Source: Bradyrhizobium sp. WSM471 (lineage in GTDB: Bacteria; Pseudomonadota; Alphaproteobacteria; Rhizobiales; Xanthobacteraceae). From it: a stretch of DNA of 64,000 bases. This document shows, piece by piece, positions 46,100 through 55,401 of this stretch. The notes under the pieces were generated by a model, which saw nothing but the letters and a program-made list of their open reading frames with translations, made no database searches and had not been told where the DNA came from. Where the stretch lies: assembly GCF_000244915.1 (NCBI RefSeq), contig NZ_CM001442.1, positions 3,844,001 through 3,908,000 of the forward strand, given 5' to 3'. Numbering within the stretch: the stretch's first letter is position 1; every line of letters starts with the position of its first letter. A program made the translations under genes and the position numbers.

Positions 46100-46339
46100 T
46101 CAGTCGTCACGCGGCATCGTCGGCTCAAGCAGGCGTCGTGAGAGTTTTGCGATGGTCCAGTCGGACACGGGAACCGCCTGGAACTCGCGGATGGCGCGCG
46201 CAAGCTCCTGATCCGACATTGGCCGCGCCGGCTCCTTCAACGTGCCATGCAGGATAGCAGCGCGGATACTGTCCAGGTGCTCGCCCGAATCCGATGCGAA
46301 CAGGTGGCGAATGCGTTTCAGGATCGTCGTAGGGCTCAT
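46100..46339 (-). CDS. 79-residue hypothetical protein next to Crp/Fnr 1
   Basis: Starts at ATG 46339 (frame extends upstream but that part is Arg-rich and unlikely). 'TILKRIRHLFASDSGEHLDS' and a helical middle; no membrane segment. Shares its transcript direction with the Crp/Fnr gene, 17 bases before it. Unknown function. Confidence 0.45.
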   Translation of the reverse strand: MSPTTILKRIRHLFASDSGEHLDSIRAAILHGTLKEPARPMSDQELARAIREFQAVPVSDWTIAKLSRRLLEPTMPRDD

Positions 46340-46510
46340 GCGAAGGGCGGGCGCAGTGTGCGATCGAGGGACGGGGGCCGCGACCCTGTACCGTCGCAAA
46401 CCGGTAGCAACCTGTGCTTCCGACCAGCGTTCTAGTCCGCTGGATACGGGCCAGATGTATCATTTGATCGAACCGGCAGGATTTTTGGCGGGGCACATGG
46501 AACGGGACAC

Positions 46511-47248
46511 ATGGAAAAAGCGCATGACGTGCTGATCCGGAACCTGAGCGAGCACACCGCACTCGCACAGGAGGATGTCGCGGAAATTCGCGGGCTGACC
46601 TTCGTTCAGCGCGAGTTCGCTCCGAACGAGGATTTCATCCGTCAGGGTGACGAACCCGAGCATTCGGCGCTGGTCGTCTCCGGCATGGTCGCGCGCTACC
46701 ATTTGCTCGACAGCGGCCGGCGGCAATATCTCGCGTTCCATTTGTCTGGAGACCTGCCGGACTCGCAGGGACTGTTCATCGACCAGATGGACCATGGCCT
46801 CTGCGCGCTCGGACCCGCTTCGGTGGCGTTCTTCCCGCATCGCGAATTGTTCATTGCCTTCCGGCGACGGCCGACCTTCGCACTGTCGGTCTGGCGCGAG
46901 ACTCTGCTCGATGCCGCGATCTTTCGCGAGGCCATCACCAATAATAGCGCGCGGCCGATGCACACGCGCATGGCACACCTGTTCTGCGAGCTGTTCTACC
47001 GCGCCCGGGCTGCGCAACTCGTCCGCGGCAATCGCTGCCGCCTGCCGTTCAGCCTCGCACAACTCGGCGAAACCCTGGGCATGGCGATCGCGACCGTGAA
47101 CCGGACGCTCGCCGACCTCAGGCGGAGCGGGACCATGGACATGCGCGAGGGCGAGCTGATCGTCCTGAAATGGCGCGAACTGCAGCGGCTCGGAGGCTTC
47201 AGTCCGACCTATCTGCATTTGAAGCGCCAATCGCCTCCGCATGCTTGA
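46511..47248 (+). CDS. Crp/Fnr family regulator 2
   Basis: 245 residues. 'EDFIRQGDEPEHSALVVSGM' (cyclic-nucleotide-binding-like domain) and 'FSLAQLGETLGMAIATVNRT' (helix-turn-helix). Transcribed oppositely to regulator 1 with the 79-residue gene between. No FNR-type Cys cluster. Ligand unknown. Confidence 0.88.
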   Translation: MEKAHDVLIRNLSEHTALAQEDVAEIRGLTFVQREFAPNEDFIRQGDEPEHSALVVSGMVARYHLLDSGRRQYLAFHLSGDLPDSQGLFIDQMDHGLCALGPASVAFFPHRELFIAFRRRPTFALSVWRETLLDAAIFREAITNNSARPMHTRMAHLFCELFYRARAAQLVRGNRCRLPFSLAQLGETLGMAIATVNRTLADLRRSGTMDMREGELIVLKWRELQRLGGFSPTYLHLKRQSPPHA

Positions 47249-47268
47249 GACCGCAAGGCTAACCAAGG

Positions 47269-47985
47269 CTAACCGTCCGCGGCCGTGCGTCCCATCACCT
47301 CATCAAAGTGCTTCTTCACCCAGTCGTTGCAGGAGCAGGCTCTGGCTTCGAGCGCCGGCGCGTCAAGGATCAGGATGGCGCCACGGCGCGTCGCGAGGAT
47401 CCGCCTCGCCTTGAACATCTGGATGACGCGGCTGGCATAGCTGCGGGACACGCCGAGCATGCCGGCAAGCTGCTCGTGGGTGAGGGGGATCTCGGGGCCG
47501 CCGACGTGCTGCTGCGCGGAGATGATCCACTTGGCGGCGCGCTGCTCGATCGAATGTGCGGCATTGCAGGCTGCGGTCTGGAGCAGCTGCGCGAACTGAC
47601 AGTCGCCATAGCGCGAGAGCACCTGCTGGAGCGTGACCGACCTCTGCTGGGCCTGCTCGAGCGCGCGCAGCGGCAGCCGCACCAGGGTCCCGCCCAGCTT
47701 CACCACGATGCGCGAATAGGCCAGCGAGACGCTGCGGCCGGCGGCAATGCCCACCGCGCCCTCGCGCCCGACCAGCAGGCTTTCGACCTCGCGATCGTCC
47801 TCGACCGGCACGGCGAAGGACACGAGCGTGGAGCGGCAGGGAAAATGGACCGCCGCCACCTCGTCGCCGGCGTGATACAGGATGTGGCTCGCTTCGAGTT
47901 CGACCGGCTGGAGGTGCGGCGCGAGCAGTTCGAAATCCGGGCGGCTGAGCCGCTGGAGAAGATCGTTCTGGGGCCGACCGGTCAC
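47269..47985 (-). CDS. Crp/Fnr family regulator 3
   Basis: 238 residues, GTG start. 'HILYHAGDEVAAVHFPCRST' and 'LTHEQLAGMLGVSRSYASRV' (HTH). Different subfamily from the other two: its sensory domain contains few motifs in common with regulators 1 and 2. Tail-to-tail with regulator 2, 20 bases apart. Confidence 0.88.
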   Translation of the reverse strand: MTGRPQNDLLQRLSRPDFELLAPHLQPVELEASHILYHAGDEVAAVHFPCRSTLVSFAVPVEDDREVESLLVGREGAVGIAAGRSVSLAYSRIVVKLGGTLVRLPLRALEQAQQRSVTLQQVLSRYGDCQFAQLLQTAACNAAHSIEQRAAKWIISAQQHVGGPEIPLTHEQLAGMLGVSRSYASRVIQMFKARRILATRRGAILILDAPALEARACSCNDWVKKHFDEVMGRTAADG

Positions 47986-48351
47986 ATGTCTTGCTCTGGC
48001 CGGGAATCGGCACCGGCCAGAACCCTACGTTTCCGTGACGGAGCCGACGGTTCCAAAGTGCACACAAGGCGTTTTTCAGCCGTTGAAAAAGTGGCCTCCG
48101 GCTTGCGGAATTCCGGAAAGTGTTGGCGATGCACATGGCACGCGAGGCAAATGGCGCAGCCGAACCCGTCGGCCTTCAACTTCACGAGCTCTGTGCAGGA
48201 GTGCACACAGCAGGGGCGCGGATCGGCATAGCGTCCTCGTCGCGGAGCGCCGATCCCGTGCGCTCTGCCCGACGGACCGCCGGCCTATACCTCGAACGCC
48301 GCCGGGCCGGCGGGCCCGAGGGCGGCGAGGATGATCATCACCCGAAGTTCG
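47986..48351. other. 366-base gap between Crp/Fnr 3 and a small gene
   Basis: No gene-like frame. Holds TGTGCA-GGAG-TGCACA at about 48192-48207, a perfect 6-base inverted repeat that could be an operator, and GCACACAAGG at 48060. Nothing else recognised. Confidence 0.3.
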
Positions 48352-48588
48352 TCACCCGAAGCGTGCTTCGCAATCGTGCGCGGGCCGGCTTTTTTCCGCG
48401 TGGGCGCGATAGGCATCGATCGCCCTGTTGGCGAGCATAAGTTGCCGGCGTTCACCGGTCCTGAGCTGGGCCTCAATGGCGTCGAGCAGGACGTTCGCCG
48501 TCTCGTCCGGAGAGCCGAGCTCTCCGCTCTGCTCCAGGAAGCTCCAGGCGATGAAGAATGCGTTCTCGACGGTGCAGCGAATGGACAT
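48352..48588 (-). CDS. 78-residue small protein, conserved-looking
   Basis: Start ATG 48588. 'ENAFFIAWSFLEQSGELGSP' and 'ANVLLDAIEAQLRTGERRQL' give a coherent all-helical protein. A similar sequence occurs in Bradyrhizobium by recall. No domain name known. Same strand as the Flp pilin gene upstream. Confidence 0.5.
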   Translation of the reverse strand: MSIRCTVENAFFIAWSFLEQSGELGSPDETANVLLDAIEAQLRTGERRQLMLANRAIDAYRAHAEKSRPAHDCEARFG

Positions 48589-48661
48589 GGCTGCCAACGC
48601 GGCGCGGCCGTTGCCGTTCCGCGGGACAGACGAATGCCGTGAATTAGCGCGCGTGCCCGCG

Positions 48662-48823
48662 TTACTTCAGCGAGCTGCTGATTGAGGTGAACTTCTTGTT
48701 CAGCGTCGCGCCGAGGTTGTTGACGACGGCGATGATCGCGAGCGCAATGCCGGCGGCGATCAGGCCGTACTCGATCGCAGTGGCGCCGGACTCGTCGGCG
48801 AGGAAGCGGCGGATGGTCTGCAT
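48662..48823 (-). CDS. Flp-family type IVb pilin
   Basis: 53 residues. 'MQTIRRFLADESGATAIEYG' followed by 'LIAAGIALAIIAVVNNLGAT' is a clear Flp prepilin: short leader, cleavage after Gly13 and Glu5/Tyr6 of the mature form (E18/Y19). No tad/cpa assembly genes in the window, so the machinery, if any, is elsewhere. Confidence 0.93.
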   Translation of the reverse strand: MQTIRRFLADESGATAIEYGLIAAGIALAIIAVVNNLGATLNKKFTSISSSLK

Positions 48824-48967
48824 GGCCTTACCAGAATTCCAAAAGAGAGCTGGCGAGGACCATAATGCGCGGAGAGCGGGTTCCCCAATTCGGAACCCCG
48901 CCGTGCGTCAATTTCGAGTTAATCGTGACGAATACTGACCCCGCCGCCTCGTGCTTCGCGCGCATTC

Positions 48968-50026
48968 CTAGTTCTTGAGCACGATGCGGCCGACGACCTT
49001 GCCGGCGCGAAGCTCGTCGATCCAGGTCTGGACGTCGCCCATCGGCTCCTCGCGCATCGGCGTCGGCTTGATCTTGCCGGCGCGGGCGAGCGCCATCAGC
49101 TCGTGAGCCTCGGTGAGCGTGCCGACCATGAAGCCCTCGATGGTCATGCGCTTGTAGACCCATTGCACCATCGGCAACGTGAACTGGCCGCCCATCAGGC
49201 CGGAGACCACGATCTTGCCGCCGCGCGCGGCGACCGCGACCGCAAAAGCCATGGACTTCTCGTTGCCGGCGAAATCGACGATCTCGTCGAAGCCGCCATC
49301 GGTTTCCTTGAGGATGCGCTTGATCACGTCGGGCTCGGCCGGATCGTAGGCCGCCGCCGCGCCGTTCTTCAGCGCGGTCTCGCGCGCGGCACCGCTGAGG
49401 TCGGCGACCGTGATCGGTTGCTTGAACATGGCCGCCGCAAAGGAAAGGCCCATCATGCCGACGCCGCCGAGGCCGATCAGCAGGAGATTGCGCTGGCGTG
49501 GACGATCGACCAGGCGCTTGAGCGCGCCATAGGCGGTGACGCCGGAGCACATCAGCGTCGCGGCCTGGTTGACGGGCAGGGGATCGTAGTCGAGCAGATA
49601 TTTCGCGTCGGGCACCAGCACGTGGGTGGCGAAGCCGCCGTCGATGGAGACGCCGAGAAAGCGCTGCCTGGCGCAGAGGTTCTCGTCGCCATTGGCGCAG
49701 TCGCGGCACTTGCCGCAACCGATCCACGGAAACACCGCCTTCTTGCTGCCGACGAGACCGGCGAACACGTCGGGACCGACTTCATCGACCACGCCCGCGA
49801 TCTCGTGGCCGAGCGTGAAGGGCAGCGTCATGCCGCGCGTGGTGTCGAGCTTCTTGCCGCCGCCGAGATCGGCGTAGCCGTCCTGGATGTGCAGATCGGA
49901 GTGGCAGAGGCCGCAGCGCTCGATGCGCACCAGCACCTCTCGACCTTGCGGCTTCGGCGTGTCGACGATGGTCTCGCACAGCGGCGCATCGAACTTGACC
50001 AGGGATTGCCGACGCATCAACGCCAT
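48968..50026 (-). CDS. Zinc-dependent alcohol dehydrogenase
   Basis: 352 residues from ATG 50026 (RBS GGAGGAAG before it); upstream in-frame start rejected. Catalytic-zinc ligands in 'CGLCHSD' and 'GHEIAG'; structural zinc in 'CGKCRDCANGDENLC'; NAD motif 'GLGGVGMMGL'. Medium-chain dehydrogenase/reductase; substrate (alcohol/aldehyde) unknown. Next to rsmA, 16 bases away, opening the conserved minus-strand block. Confidence 0.93.
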   Translation of the reverse strand: MALMRRQSLVKFDAPLCETIVDTPKPQGREVLVRIERCGLCHSDLHIQDGYADLGGGKKLDTTRGMTLPFTLGHEIAGVVDEVGPDVFAGLVGSKKAVFPWIGCGKCRDCANGDENLCARQRFLGVSIDGGFATHVLVPDAKYLLDYDPLPVNQAATLMCSGVTAYGALKRLVDRPRQRNLLLIGLGGVGMMGLSFAAAMFKQPITVADLSGAARETALKNGAAAAYDPAEPDVIKRILKETDGGFDEIVDFAGNEKSMAFAVAVAARGGKIVVSGLMGGQFTLPMVQWVYKRMTIEGFMVGTLTEAHELMALARAGKIKPTPMREEPMGDVQTWIDELRAGKVVGRIVLKN

Positions 50027-50042
50027 ATTTCTTCCTCCGAAA

Positions 50043-50903
50043 TTATCTCTCTGTTTCGCTGCGTATATTGGCCAATTCACGCGCCATGGCAACAAAGCCG
50101 GAAATCGGAACGGTTTCGGCGCGCCGCGTCGCATCGACGCCGGCAGCCGCGGCGAGCCGCGCGGGATCGGCGCCCAGCGACTTCAGGCTTTGCCGCAGCA
50201 TCTTGCGGCGCTGGCCGAAGGCGGCGGCTGCGACCTTTTCGAGCAGCTTGCGATCGCAGGCGAGAGGATTTTCGCGCGGGATCAATCGCACAACGGAAGA
50301 CGTAACCTTCGGCGGCGGCACGAAGGCGGACGGCGCGATGTCGAACAGGATCTTGGTCTCGCAGCGCCAGTTGGCGAGCACGCCGAGCCGGCCGAAGGCC
50401 TCCTCGTCCTCGCGCGCCACGATGCGCTCGCCGACCTCGCGCTGGAACATCAGGACCATCATGTCGTACCAGGGCGGCCAGGGCTCGGTGGTGAGCCAGC
50501 CGACGAGGAGGTGGGTCGCGATGTTGTAGGGCAGGTTGGCGACGATCTTTGCTCTCTCGCCCGATAGCAGCGGGCGCGGGTCGAAGGTCATGGCGTCGCC
50601 ATGCACGATCTCGAGACGGCCGGGATAGCGCGCGGAAATATCCTGCAAGGCAGGGATCGCGCGCTCGTCATGCTCGATGGCGATGACGCGTCTGGCGCCG
50701 AGCGCGAGCAGGGCGCGCGTCAGCCCGCCCGGGCCGGGGCCGATCTCGATGATGGTGGAGTCCTCGAGCGGAGCCGCCGCACGCGCGATGCGCGCGGTGA
50801 GATTGAGGTCGAGGAGGAAGTTCTGGCCGAGCGATTTGCGCGCCGACAAAGCGTGCTGGCGAATGACCTCGCGAAGCGGCGGGAGGTCGTCGATCGCGCT
50901 CAT
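50043..50903 (-). CDS. rsmA: 16S rRNA (A1518/A1519) dimethyltransferase
   Basis: 286 residues. '[15 protein letters not shown]', SAM motif '[15 protein letters not shown]' and catalytic '[11 protein letters not shown]' identify KsgA. Dimethylates two adenines in the 3' hairpin of 16S rRNA. Its ATG overlaps the pdxA stop by 4 bases. Confidence 0.97.
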   Translation of the reverse strand: MSAIDDLPPLREVIRQHALSARKSLGQNFLLDLNLTARIARAAAPLEDSTIIEIGPGPGGLTRALLALGARRVIAIEHDERAIPALQDISARYPGRLEIVHGDAMTFDPRPLLSGERAKIVANLPYNIATHLLVGWLTTEPWPPWYDMMVLMFQREVGERIVAREDEEAFGRLGVLANWRCETKILFDIAPSAFVPPPKVTSSVVRLIPRENPLACDRKLLEKVAAAAFGQRRKMLRQSLKSLGADPARLAAAAGVDATRRAETVPISGFVAMARELANIRSETER

Positions 50904-51916
50904 CGGGTTTTCGCAGCCGCCATCCGGCTCGCGAGCCTCAACGCGGCGATCAGGCTTGCCGGATTGGCCTTGCCCGTGCCGGCGATGTCGAAGGCGGTGC
51001 CGTGGTCGGGTGAGGTGCGGATGAAGGGCAGGCCGAGCGTGACGTTGACCGCGTCGTCGAAGGCGACCGTCTTGATCGGGATCAGCGCCTGGTCGTGGTA
51101 CATGCAGACGGCGCAGTCATAGCTGTTTCGCGCGGCTTCGTGGAACATGGTGTCGGCGGGGAGCGGTCCCTTCGCCTCGATGCCGCCGCTGCGCAACGTC
51201 TTGATCGCCGGCGTGATCACGGTCTGCTCCTCGTGGCCGAGCGAGCCGTCCTCACCCGCATGCGGATTGAGGCCGGAAATCGCGATGCGCGGATTCGCGA
51301 TGCCGAAGCGGGATTTGAGTTCGGTCGCGACGATGCGCACGGTCGAGACGATCAGCTCGCTGGTGAGCTGAGCCAGTGCATCGCGCAAGGAGACGTGGAT
51401 GGTCACGGGCACGACGGCGAGCCGCGGCGACCACAGCATCATCACCGGCTGCGGCGCGCGGCCGTCTTCCGCGGCGAGCTCGGCGAGGAATTCGGTATGA
51501 CCGGGATGGCGGAAGCCGGCGCGATAGAGCACGCTCTTGGCGATCGGATTGGTGACGACGGCGCCGGCGCGGCCCTCGCGGACATCAGTGACCGCCTGGC
51601 GGATCGAGGCAAGGGCGGCGGGCGCGCTCGATGCGTCGGGCTTGCCGGGCTCGGCGCTTGCGTGCTCGCCGGTCGCAACCACTGGCAAGGCCTTGGGGAA
51701 GGCGGCCTCGGCCTCGCCGGCGCTTACCGAAGCGATCCTGACGTCGGCGCCGAGCGCCTTGGCGCGGCGGGCGATCAGCGCCTCGTCGCCGAGCAGATAA
51801 AAGGCGGGCAGGTCCAGTTCGCGGCGCTTGAGCCAGGCTGCGATCGTGATGTCGGGGCCGATGCCGGCAGGTTCTCCCAGCGTCAGGGCGAGAGGCTTGG
51901 CAGGCTGCTGGGCCAT
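50900..51916 (-). CDS. pdxA: 4-hydroxythreonine-4-phosphate dehydrogenase
   Basis: 338 residues from ATG 51916. '[20 protein letters not shown]' and metal/substrate His motifs ('[10 protein letters not shown]', '[11 protein letters not shown]') are standard. Vitamin B6 synthesis step. The ATG overlaps the surA stop by one base; rsmA follows with a 4-base overlap. Typical surA-pdxA-rsmA order. Confidence 0.97.
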   Translation of the reverse strand: MAQQPAKPLALTLGEPAGIGPDITIAAWLKRRELDLPAFYLLGDEALIARRAKALGADVRIASVSAGEAEAAFPKALPVVATGEHASAEPGKPDASSAPAALASIRQAVTDVREGRAGAVVTNPIAKSVLYRAGFRHPGHTEFLAELAAEDGRAPQPVMMLWSPRLAVVPVTIHVSLRDALAQLTSELIVSTVRIVATELKSRFGIANPRIAISGLNPHAGEDGSLGHEEQTVITPAIKTLRSGGIEAKGPLPADTMFHEAARNSYDCAVCMYHDQALIPIKTVAFDDAVNVTLGLPFIRTSPDHGTAFDIAGTGKANPASLIAALRLASRMAAAKTR

Positions 51917-52842
51917 CAGCGGTTGCGATACTCGATCATCGCCGCCTTGCGGAGCTCCTCGAGATAGGTCTTCTGGGTCTTCTCGTACTTCTCCTGATAC
52001 ATCTTCTCGCGGACCTCGCGCTTCTTCGGCGTGTCGATCATGGTCGGCTTGCGCGAGCACAGCACCACCATCTCGATGCCCGCCTTGGTCATCTCGGGCG
52101 CGGTCAGGTGGCCGATCGGCGTGTCGTCGAGGACCTTGCGCAGCGCCTCGGGCAATTCCGCGGTGGTCTTGGTAACGATGTCGCGGATGGTGGCATTCGG
52201 CGTCGAGCGGAACAACGAATTGGCTTCTTCGCAGCTCCCGATGCGCGAGCGATATTGCTCGGCTTCCTTATGCCGCGTCTCCAGGAACGCCTGCGAGGAG
52301 CCGCGCGGCACGATCAGCACGATCGGCTGCATCTTGTATTCGGTGCCCTCGATCTGCAGCTTGTCGCCGGTCTGGGCCTGGACGGCCTGCGCGACGTCCT
52401 TCTCGCCGACCAACAGCTTCTCCTTGAAGCGGCCGCGCACGAGGCTGGTCCAGACCATCTCGGCCTTCATGCGGCTCTTCAGGGTTTCGGGGCGGACGCC
52501 CTTGACCTCAAGCGACTTGGTGAGCTGGTCCGGCGAGATGCGCATGCGCTGCGCCATGCCCTCATAGGACTGGTTGATGTCGGAGACGCCGGGGTCGACA
52601 CCGTATTTCTTGCCTTCCTTTAGCTTCACCCGCTCGTCGATCAGCGTGTTGATGACCTCCTGACGGGCCGGTGTCTTCTGCGTCGTCAGCTGGTCGAGCT
52701 TGGAGCGCTGCTCGATGTCGAAGTCGGTGATGGGATCGCCGTTGACCATCACGACGATGTTCTGCGCGCGCGACGGCGTGCCGGCCAGGAGCAGGGCGCC
52801 GAGGACGAGGAAGAGGCGGAAGACAGGCAATGGGATCGTCAT
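51916..52842 (-). CDS. surA: SurA-like periplasmic chaperone/PPIase
   Basis: 308 residues from ATG 52842; ATG 52857 also possible. Signal peptide ~1-26, SurA N-terminal chaperone region ('VVMVNGDPITDFDIEQRSKL') and a degenerate parvulin-like region ('MQPIVLIVPRGSSQAFLETR'). Only one divergent PPIase-like domain, shorter than E. coli SurA (two). Helps outer-membrane protein folding, including LptD encoded just upstream. Confidence 0.9.
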   Translation of the reverse strand: MTIPLPVFRLFLVLGALLLAGTPSRAQNIVVMVNGDPITDFDIEQRSKLDQLTTQKTPARQEVINTLIDERVKLKEGKKYGVDPGVSDINQSYEGMAQRMRISPDQLTKSLEVKGVRPETLKSRMKAEMVWTSLVRGRFKEKLLVGEKDVAQAVQAQTGDKLQIEGTEYKMQPIVLIVPRGSSQAFLETRHKEAEQYRSRIGSCEEANSLFRSTPNATIRDIVTKTTAELPEALRKVLDDTPIGHLTAPEMTKAGIEMVVLCSRKPTMIDTPKKREVREKMYQEKYEKTQKTYLEELRKAAMIEYRNR

Positions 52843-52911
52843 ATTTGTCGCTCGCATGTCAGCCGCGGTGAACCTGCGATCGGGAACACGCGGCCGGCAC
52901 CTTCAAACCGT

Positions 52912-55401
52912 TCACTGGAGGCCGCCGCCGGAACTGCTGGTCGTCGCCGTGTTCGCCAGCGTGCGCAGGCCGATCTGGAACATGATCGCGTGGTTCAGCA
53001 CGGGCGGCGTCGAGCCCGCAGAATAGCTATACGCAGTTACATAGTTCAAGCCGAGCACAAAACAATCGTCGACGTAGCCGGCACCGAGCACATACTGGTT
53101 GATCTTGTTGGCTTCCAGGTCCCAGCGCGCCGAGCCCGTGACCACCCAATTGGCCGCGACCTTGATCGAGCCCGACGTCAGGATGCCCTCGCGGCGGGTC
53201 AGATAGCCGAGTTCCGGCTGCGCGGCGTAATTGCCGTACAGCATGCTGACGGACCAGCGGTTGAAGTTGGCGCGGCCTTCCGCCTCGAAGCGCTGGATGT
53301 TCCAGGTCTGCTCGTCCATGCGCGAGCGAACGCTGAACGTATAGGTGCTGTTGGGCGAATAGGCAGCGCTCGCCACATAGTCGGAGCGCGGCCTTTGCAG
53401 ACCGGAATCCACGCCGGTATTGATGGAGTCCTGGACCGCGAAGGAGTTCATGCCGAACAGCTGGTAGGACTGGCCGAACAGCACCTTGACGGCGCCACCC
53501 TTGTCGAACTGCGTTGTGGACTGCACGCCGACATTGGCGCGGCCGCCGCCCTCGACGCGGTCGTAGCCGGAGAACTTGTCGACGCTGAACAGGTTCGAGG
53601 CGTCGAACACCATGCTCTGCGCGTCCTCGTTCGGGAGCTTGCCGGCATAGGTCTCGTTCGGCCGAATGATGATCTGCGCGATCGGCTCGATGGTGGTCGA
53701 ACCCCATGGCTGAACGTTGATGAAGGGGTAGCGGTATTCGAGCCCCACGGTCGGCATCAGGCGGAACGCCTGGGTGTCGCCGACAGGAAGATAGTTCGAC
53801 ACGCCCGGCTGGTTGGAGACCGAGGAGTTGATCGCATCGGCGCGGAGAATGGCGAACGGCGTCCAGATTTCACCGAACGGATCGGTGAAGGACTTGCGCC
53901 ACTGCGCTTCGGCCGTCAGGCGGGTGTAGGTGCCCGGGAAGCCGCGCAGCAGGCACTGCGACGGTGTGCGCGCGAGCGGATCGGCCGACGCCGTCGTGCA
54001 CAGGCTGTTGGTGTTGGCGAGCGTCGTGATCGGATCGAACACGGCGGTGTCACGCGACAGGTTCACGAAATTGGTCTTGTAGCTGAACTCGCCGCCGAAG
54101 ACCGGATAGTTCAGCACGTTCGAATAGTCGATCACGGGGTAGACGACCGGCACCTGGCTCTGGTTGCCCGAGTAACTCAGCCAGTACATCGTGCGCGCGT
54201 CGAAGAAGCTGCGATTGCCGACACCGGTCAAATAAAGCTGCGAGAGCGCATCCGTCGGCAGATACAGGAACGAGCCGAGCGGATCGCGATATTGCGACAA
54301 TCGATAGTCCGAGAAGAAATAGTAGTCGGACATCAGGACGCCGTCCCAACCCCAGACCCATTTGTCGTTCAGCGCGAACTGCCCCTTGGTGTCGACGGCG
54401 CCGCGGAACTGCTTGTCGCCGGGCTGGCCGGCGAGCGCGCTGCGGTCGAGCTGGTCGATGCCGTAGACGCGGATCTGATAGGCGCCGTCCATCAGGCGCT
54501 GGCGGAATTCGGCCTGGAACAGCACGCCCTGCTTGGACGTGATGCGCGGGTTGAAAGTCGCGTCCATGTCGGGCGCGATCGCCCAGTAGAACGGAACCTC
54601 GACGCCGTAGCCGAACGGCGTGTTCGACGTGAAGCCCGGCATCAGGAAGCCGGTCTTGCGCTTCACCGTCGGGTCGGGCGTCGAGAAATAGGGCATATAG
54701 GCGATCGGCACGCCGAAGAATTCGAGCTGCGCCGTTTCGAAATACAGCATCTTCTCCTGCTGGTCGTGGATGATGCGCGCACCCTTGACCTGCCACAGCG
54801 GCGGCTTCTTCGGATCGTCCTTGCACGGCGCGCAGGCCGTGTAGACGCCGTTCTCGAACACCGTGTAGTTGCCGCTGGAGCGATCGGAGCGGCTCGCCGC
54901 CATGCGGGTCTGGTCGGCCGTGTCGACGCGCAGCGAATCGACGAAGCCGTCACGGTAGTCGTCGGAAAGATCCAGGATCTCGGCATAGGTGATCTTGCCG
55001 TCGGCGTCCGTCATGCGGATGTTGCCTTCGGCATGGAGCCGCTTGGTCTTCTGGTCGTAGATGACCTTGTCGGCCTCGACGCTGGTGCCGTTGTAGAACA
55101 GCTGGACGTTACCGACCGCGGAGACGCGCGAATTGTTGTAGTCGTAGTCGACCTCGGTCGCCTGAACCAGCATCTGGTTGTCGTTGACGGCCTTCGGCGG
55201 CTTCGCACGTGGCGGCAGCGGATTGTAGGTGAAGCTCTGGGCGGAGGCCGGCGCCACGGCGGCAACGTCCATCACGCCGCCGAGCGATGCCACGGCGGCG
55301 ACAGCAAGCAGGAACCTGCGAATGGACAAGCCACACCCGTTCGCGCGCACCAATGTGCGCCGCGTCAAACGAGACACGGGCCCTCGGTGGACGGCCGTCA
55401 C
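52912..55401 (-). CDS. lptD: LPS-assembly outer-membrane protein LptD
   Basis: 829 residues. GTG start at 55401 overlaps the last base of the lptG stop and is preceded by AGGAGG about 8 bases back; a start 22 codons upstream lies inside lptG. N-terminal OstA-like domain ('QATEVDYDYNNSRVSAVGNV') then a long beta-barrel C-terminal region. Signal helix ~25-45. Receives LPS from LptA/C at the outer membrane. The longest gene of the minus-strand block. Confidence 0.95.
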   Translation of the reverse strand: MTAVHRGPVSRLTRRTLVRANGCGLSIRRFLLAVAAVASLGGVMDVAAVAPASAQSFTYNPLPPRAKPPKAVNDNQMLVQATEVDYDYNNSRVSAVGNVQLFYNGTSVEADKVIYDQKTKRLHAEGNIRMTDADGKITYAEILDLSDDYRDGFVDSLRVDTADQTRMAASRSDRSSGNYTVFENGVYTACAPCKDDPKKPPLWQVKGARIIHDQQEKMLYFETAQLEFFGVPIAYMPYFSTPDPTVKRKTGFLMPGFTSNTPFGYGVEVPFYWAIAPDMDATFNPRITSKQGVLFQAEFRQRLMDGAYQIRVYGIDQLDRSALAGQPGDKQFRGAVDTKGQFALNDKWVWGWDGVLMSDYYFFSDYRLSQYRDPLGSFLYLPTDALSQLYLTGVGNRSFFDARTMYWLSYSGNQSQVPVVYPVIDYSNVLNYPVFGGEFSYKTNFVNLSRDTAVFDPITTLANTNSLCTTASADPLARTPSQCLLRGFPGTYTRLTAEAQWRKSFTDPFGEIWTPFAILRADAINSSVSNQPGVSNYLPVGDTQAFRLMPTVGLEYRYPFINVQPWGSTTIEPIAQIIIRPNETYAGKLPNEDAQSMVFDASNLFSVDKFSGYDRVEGGGRANVGVQSTTQFDKGGAVKVLFGQSYQLFGMNSFAVQDSINTGVDSGLQRPRSDYVASAAYSPNSTYTFSVRSRMDEQTWNIQRFEAEGRANFNRWSVSMLYGNYAAQPELGYLTRREGILTSGSIKVAANWVVTGSARWDLEANKINQYVLGAGYVDDCFVLGLNYVTAYSYSAGSTPPVLNHAIMFQIGLRTLANTATTSSSGGGLQ

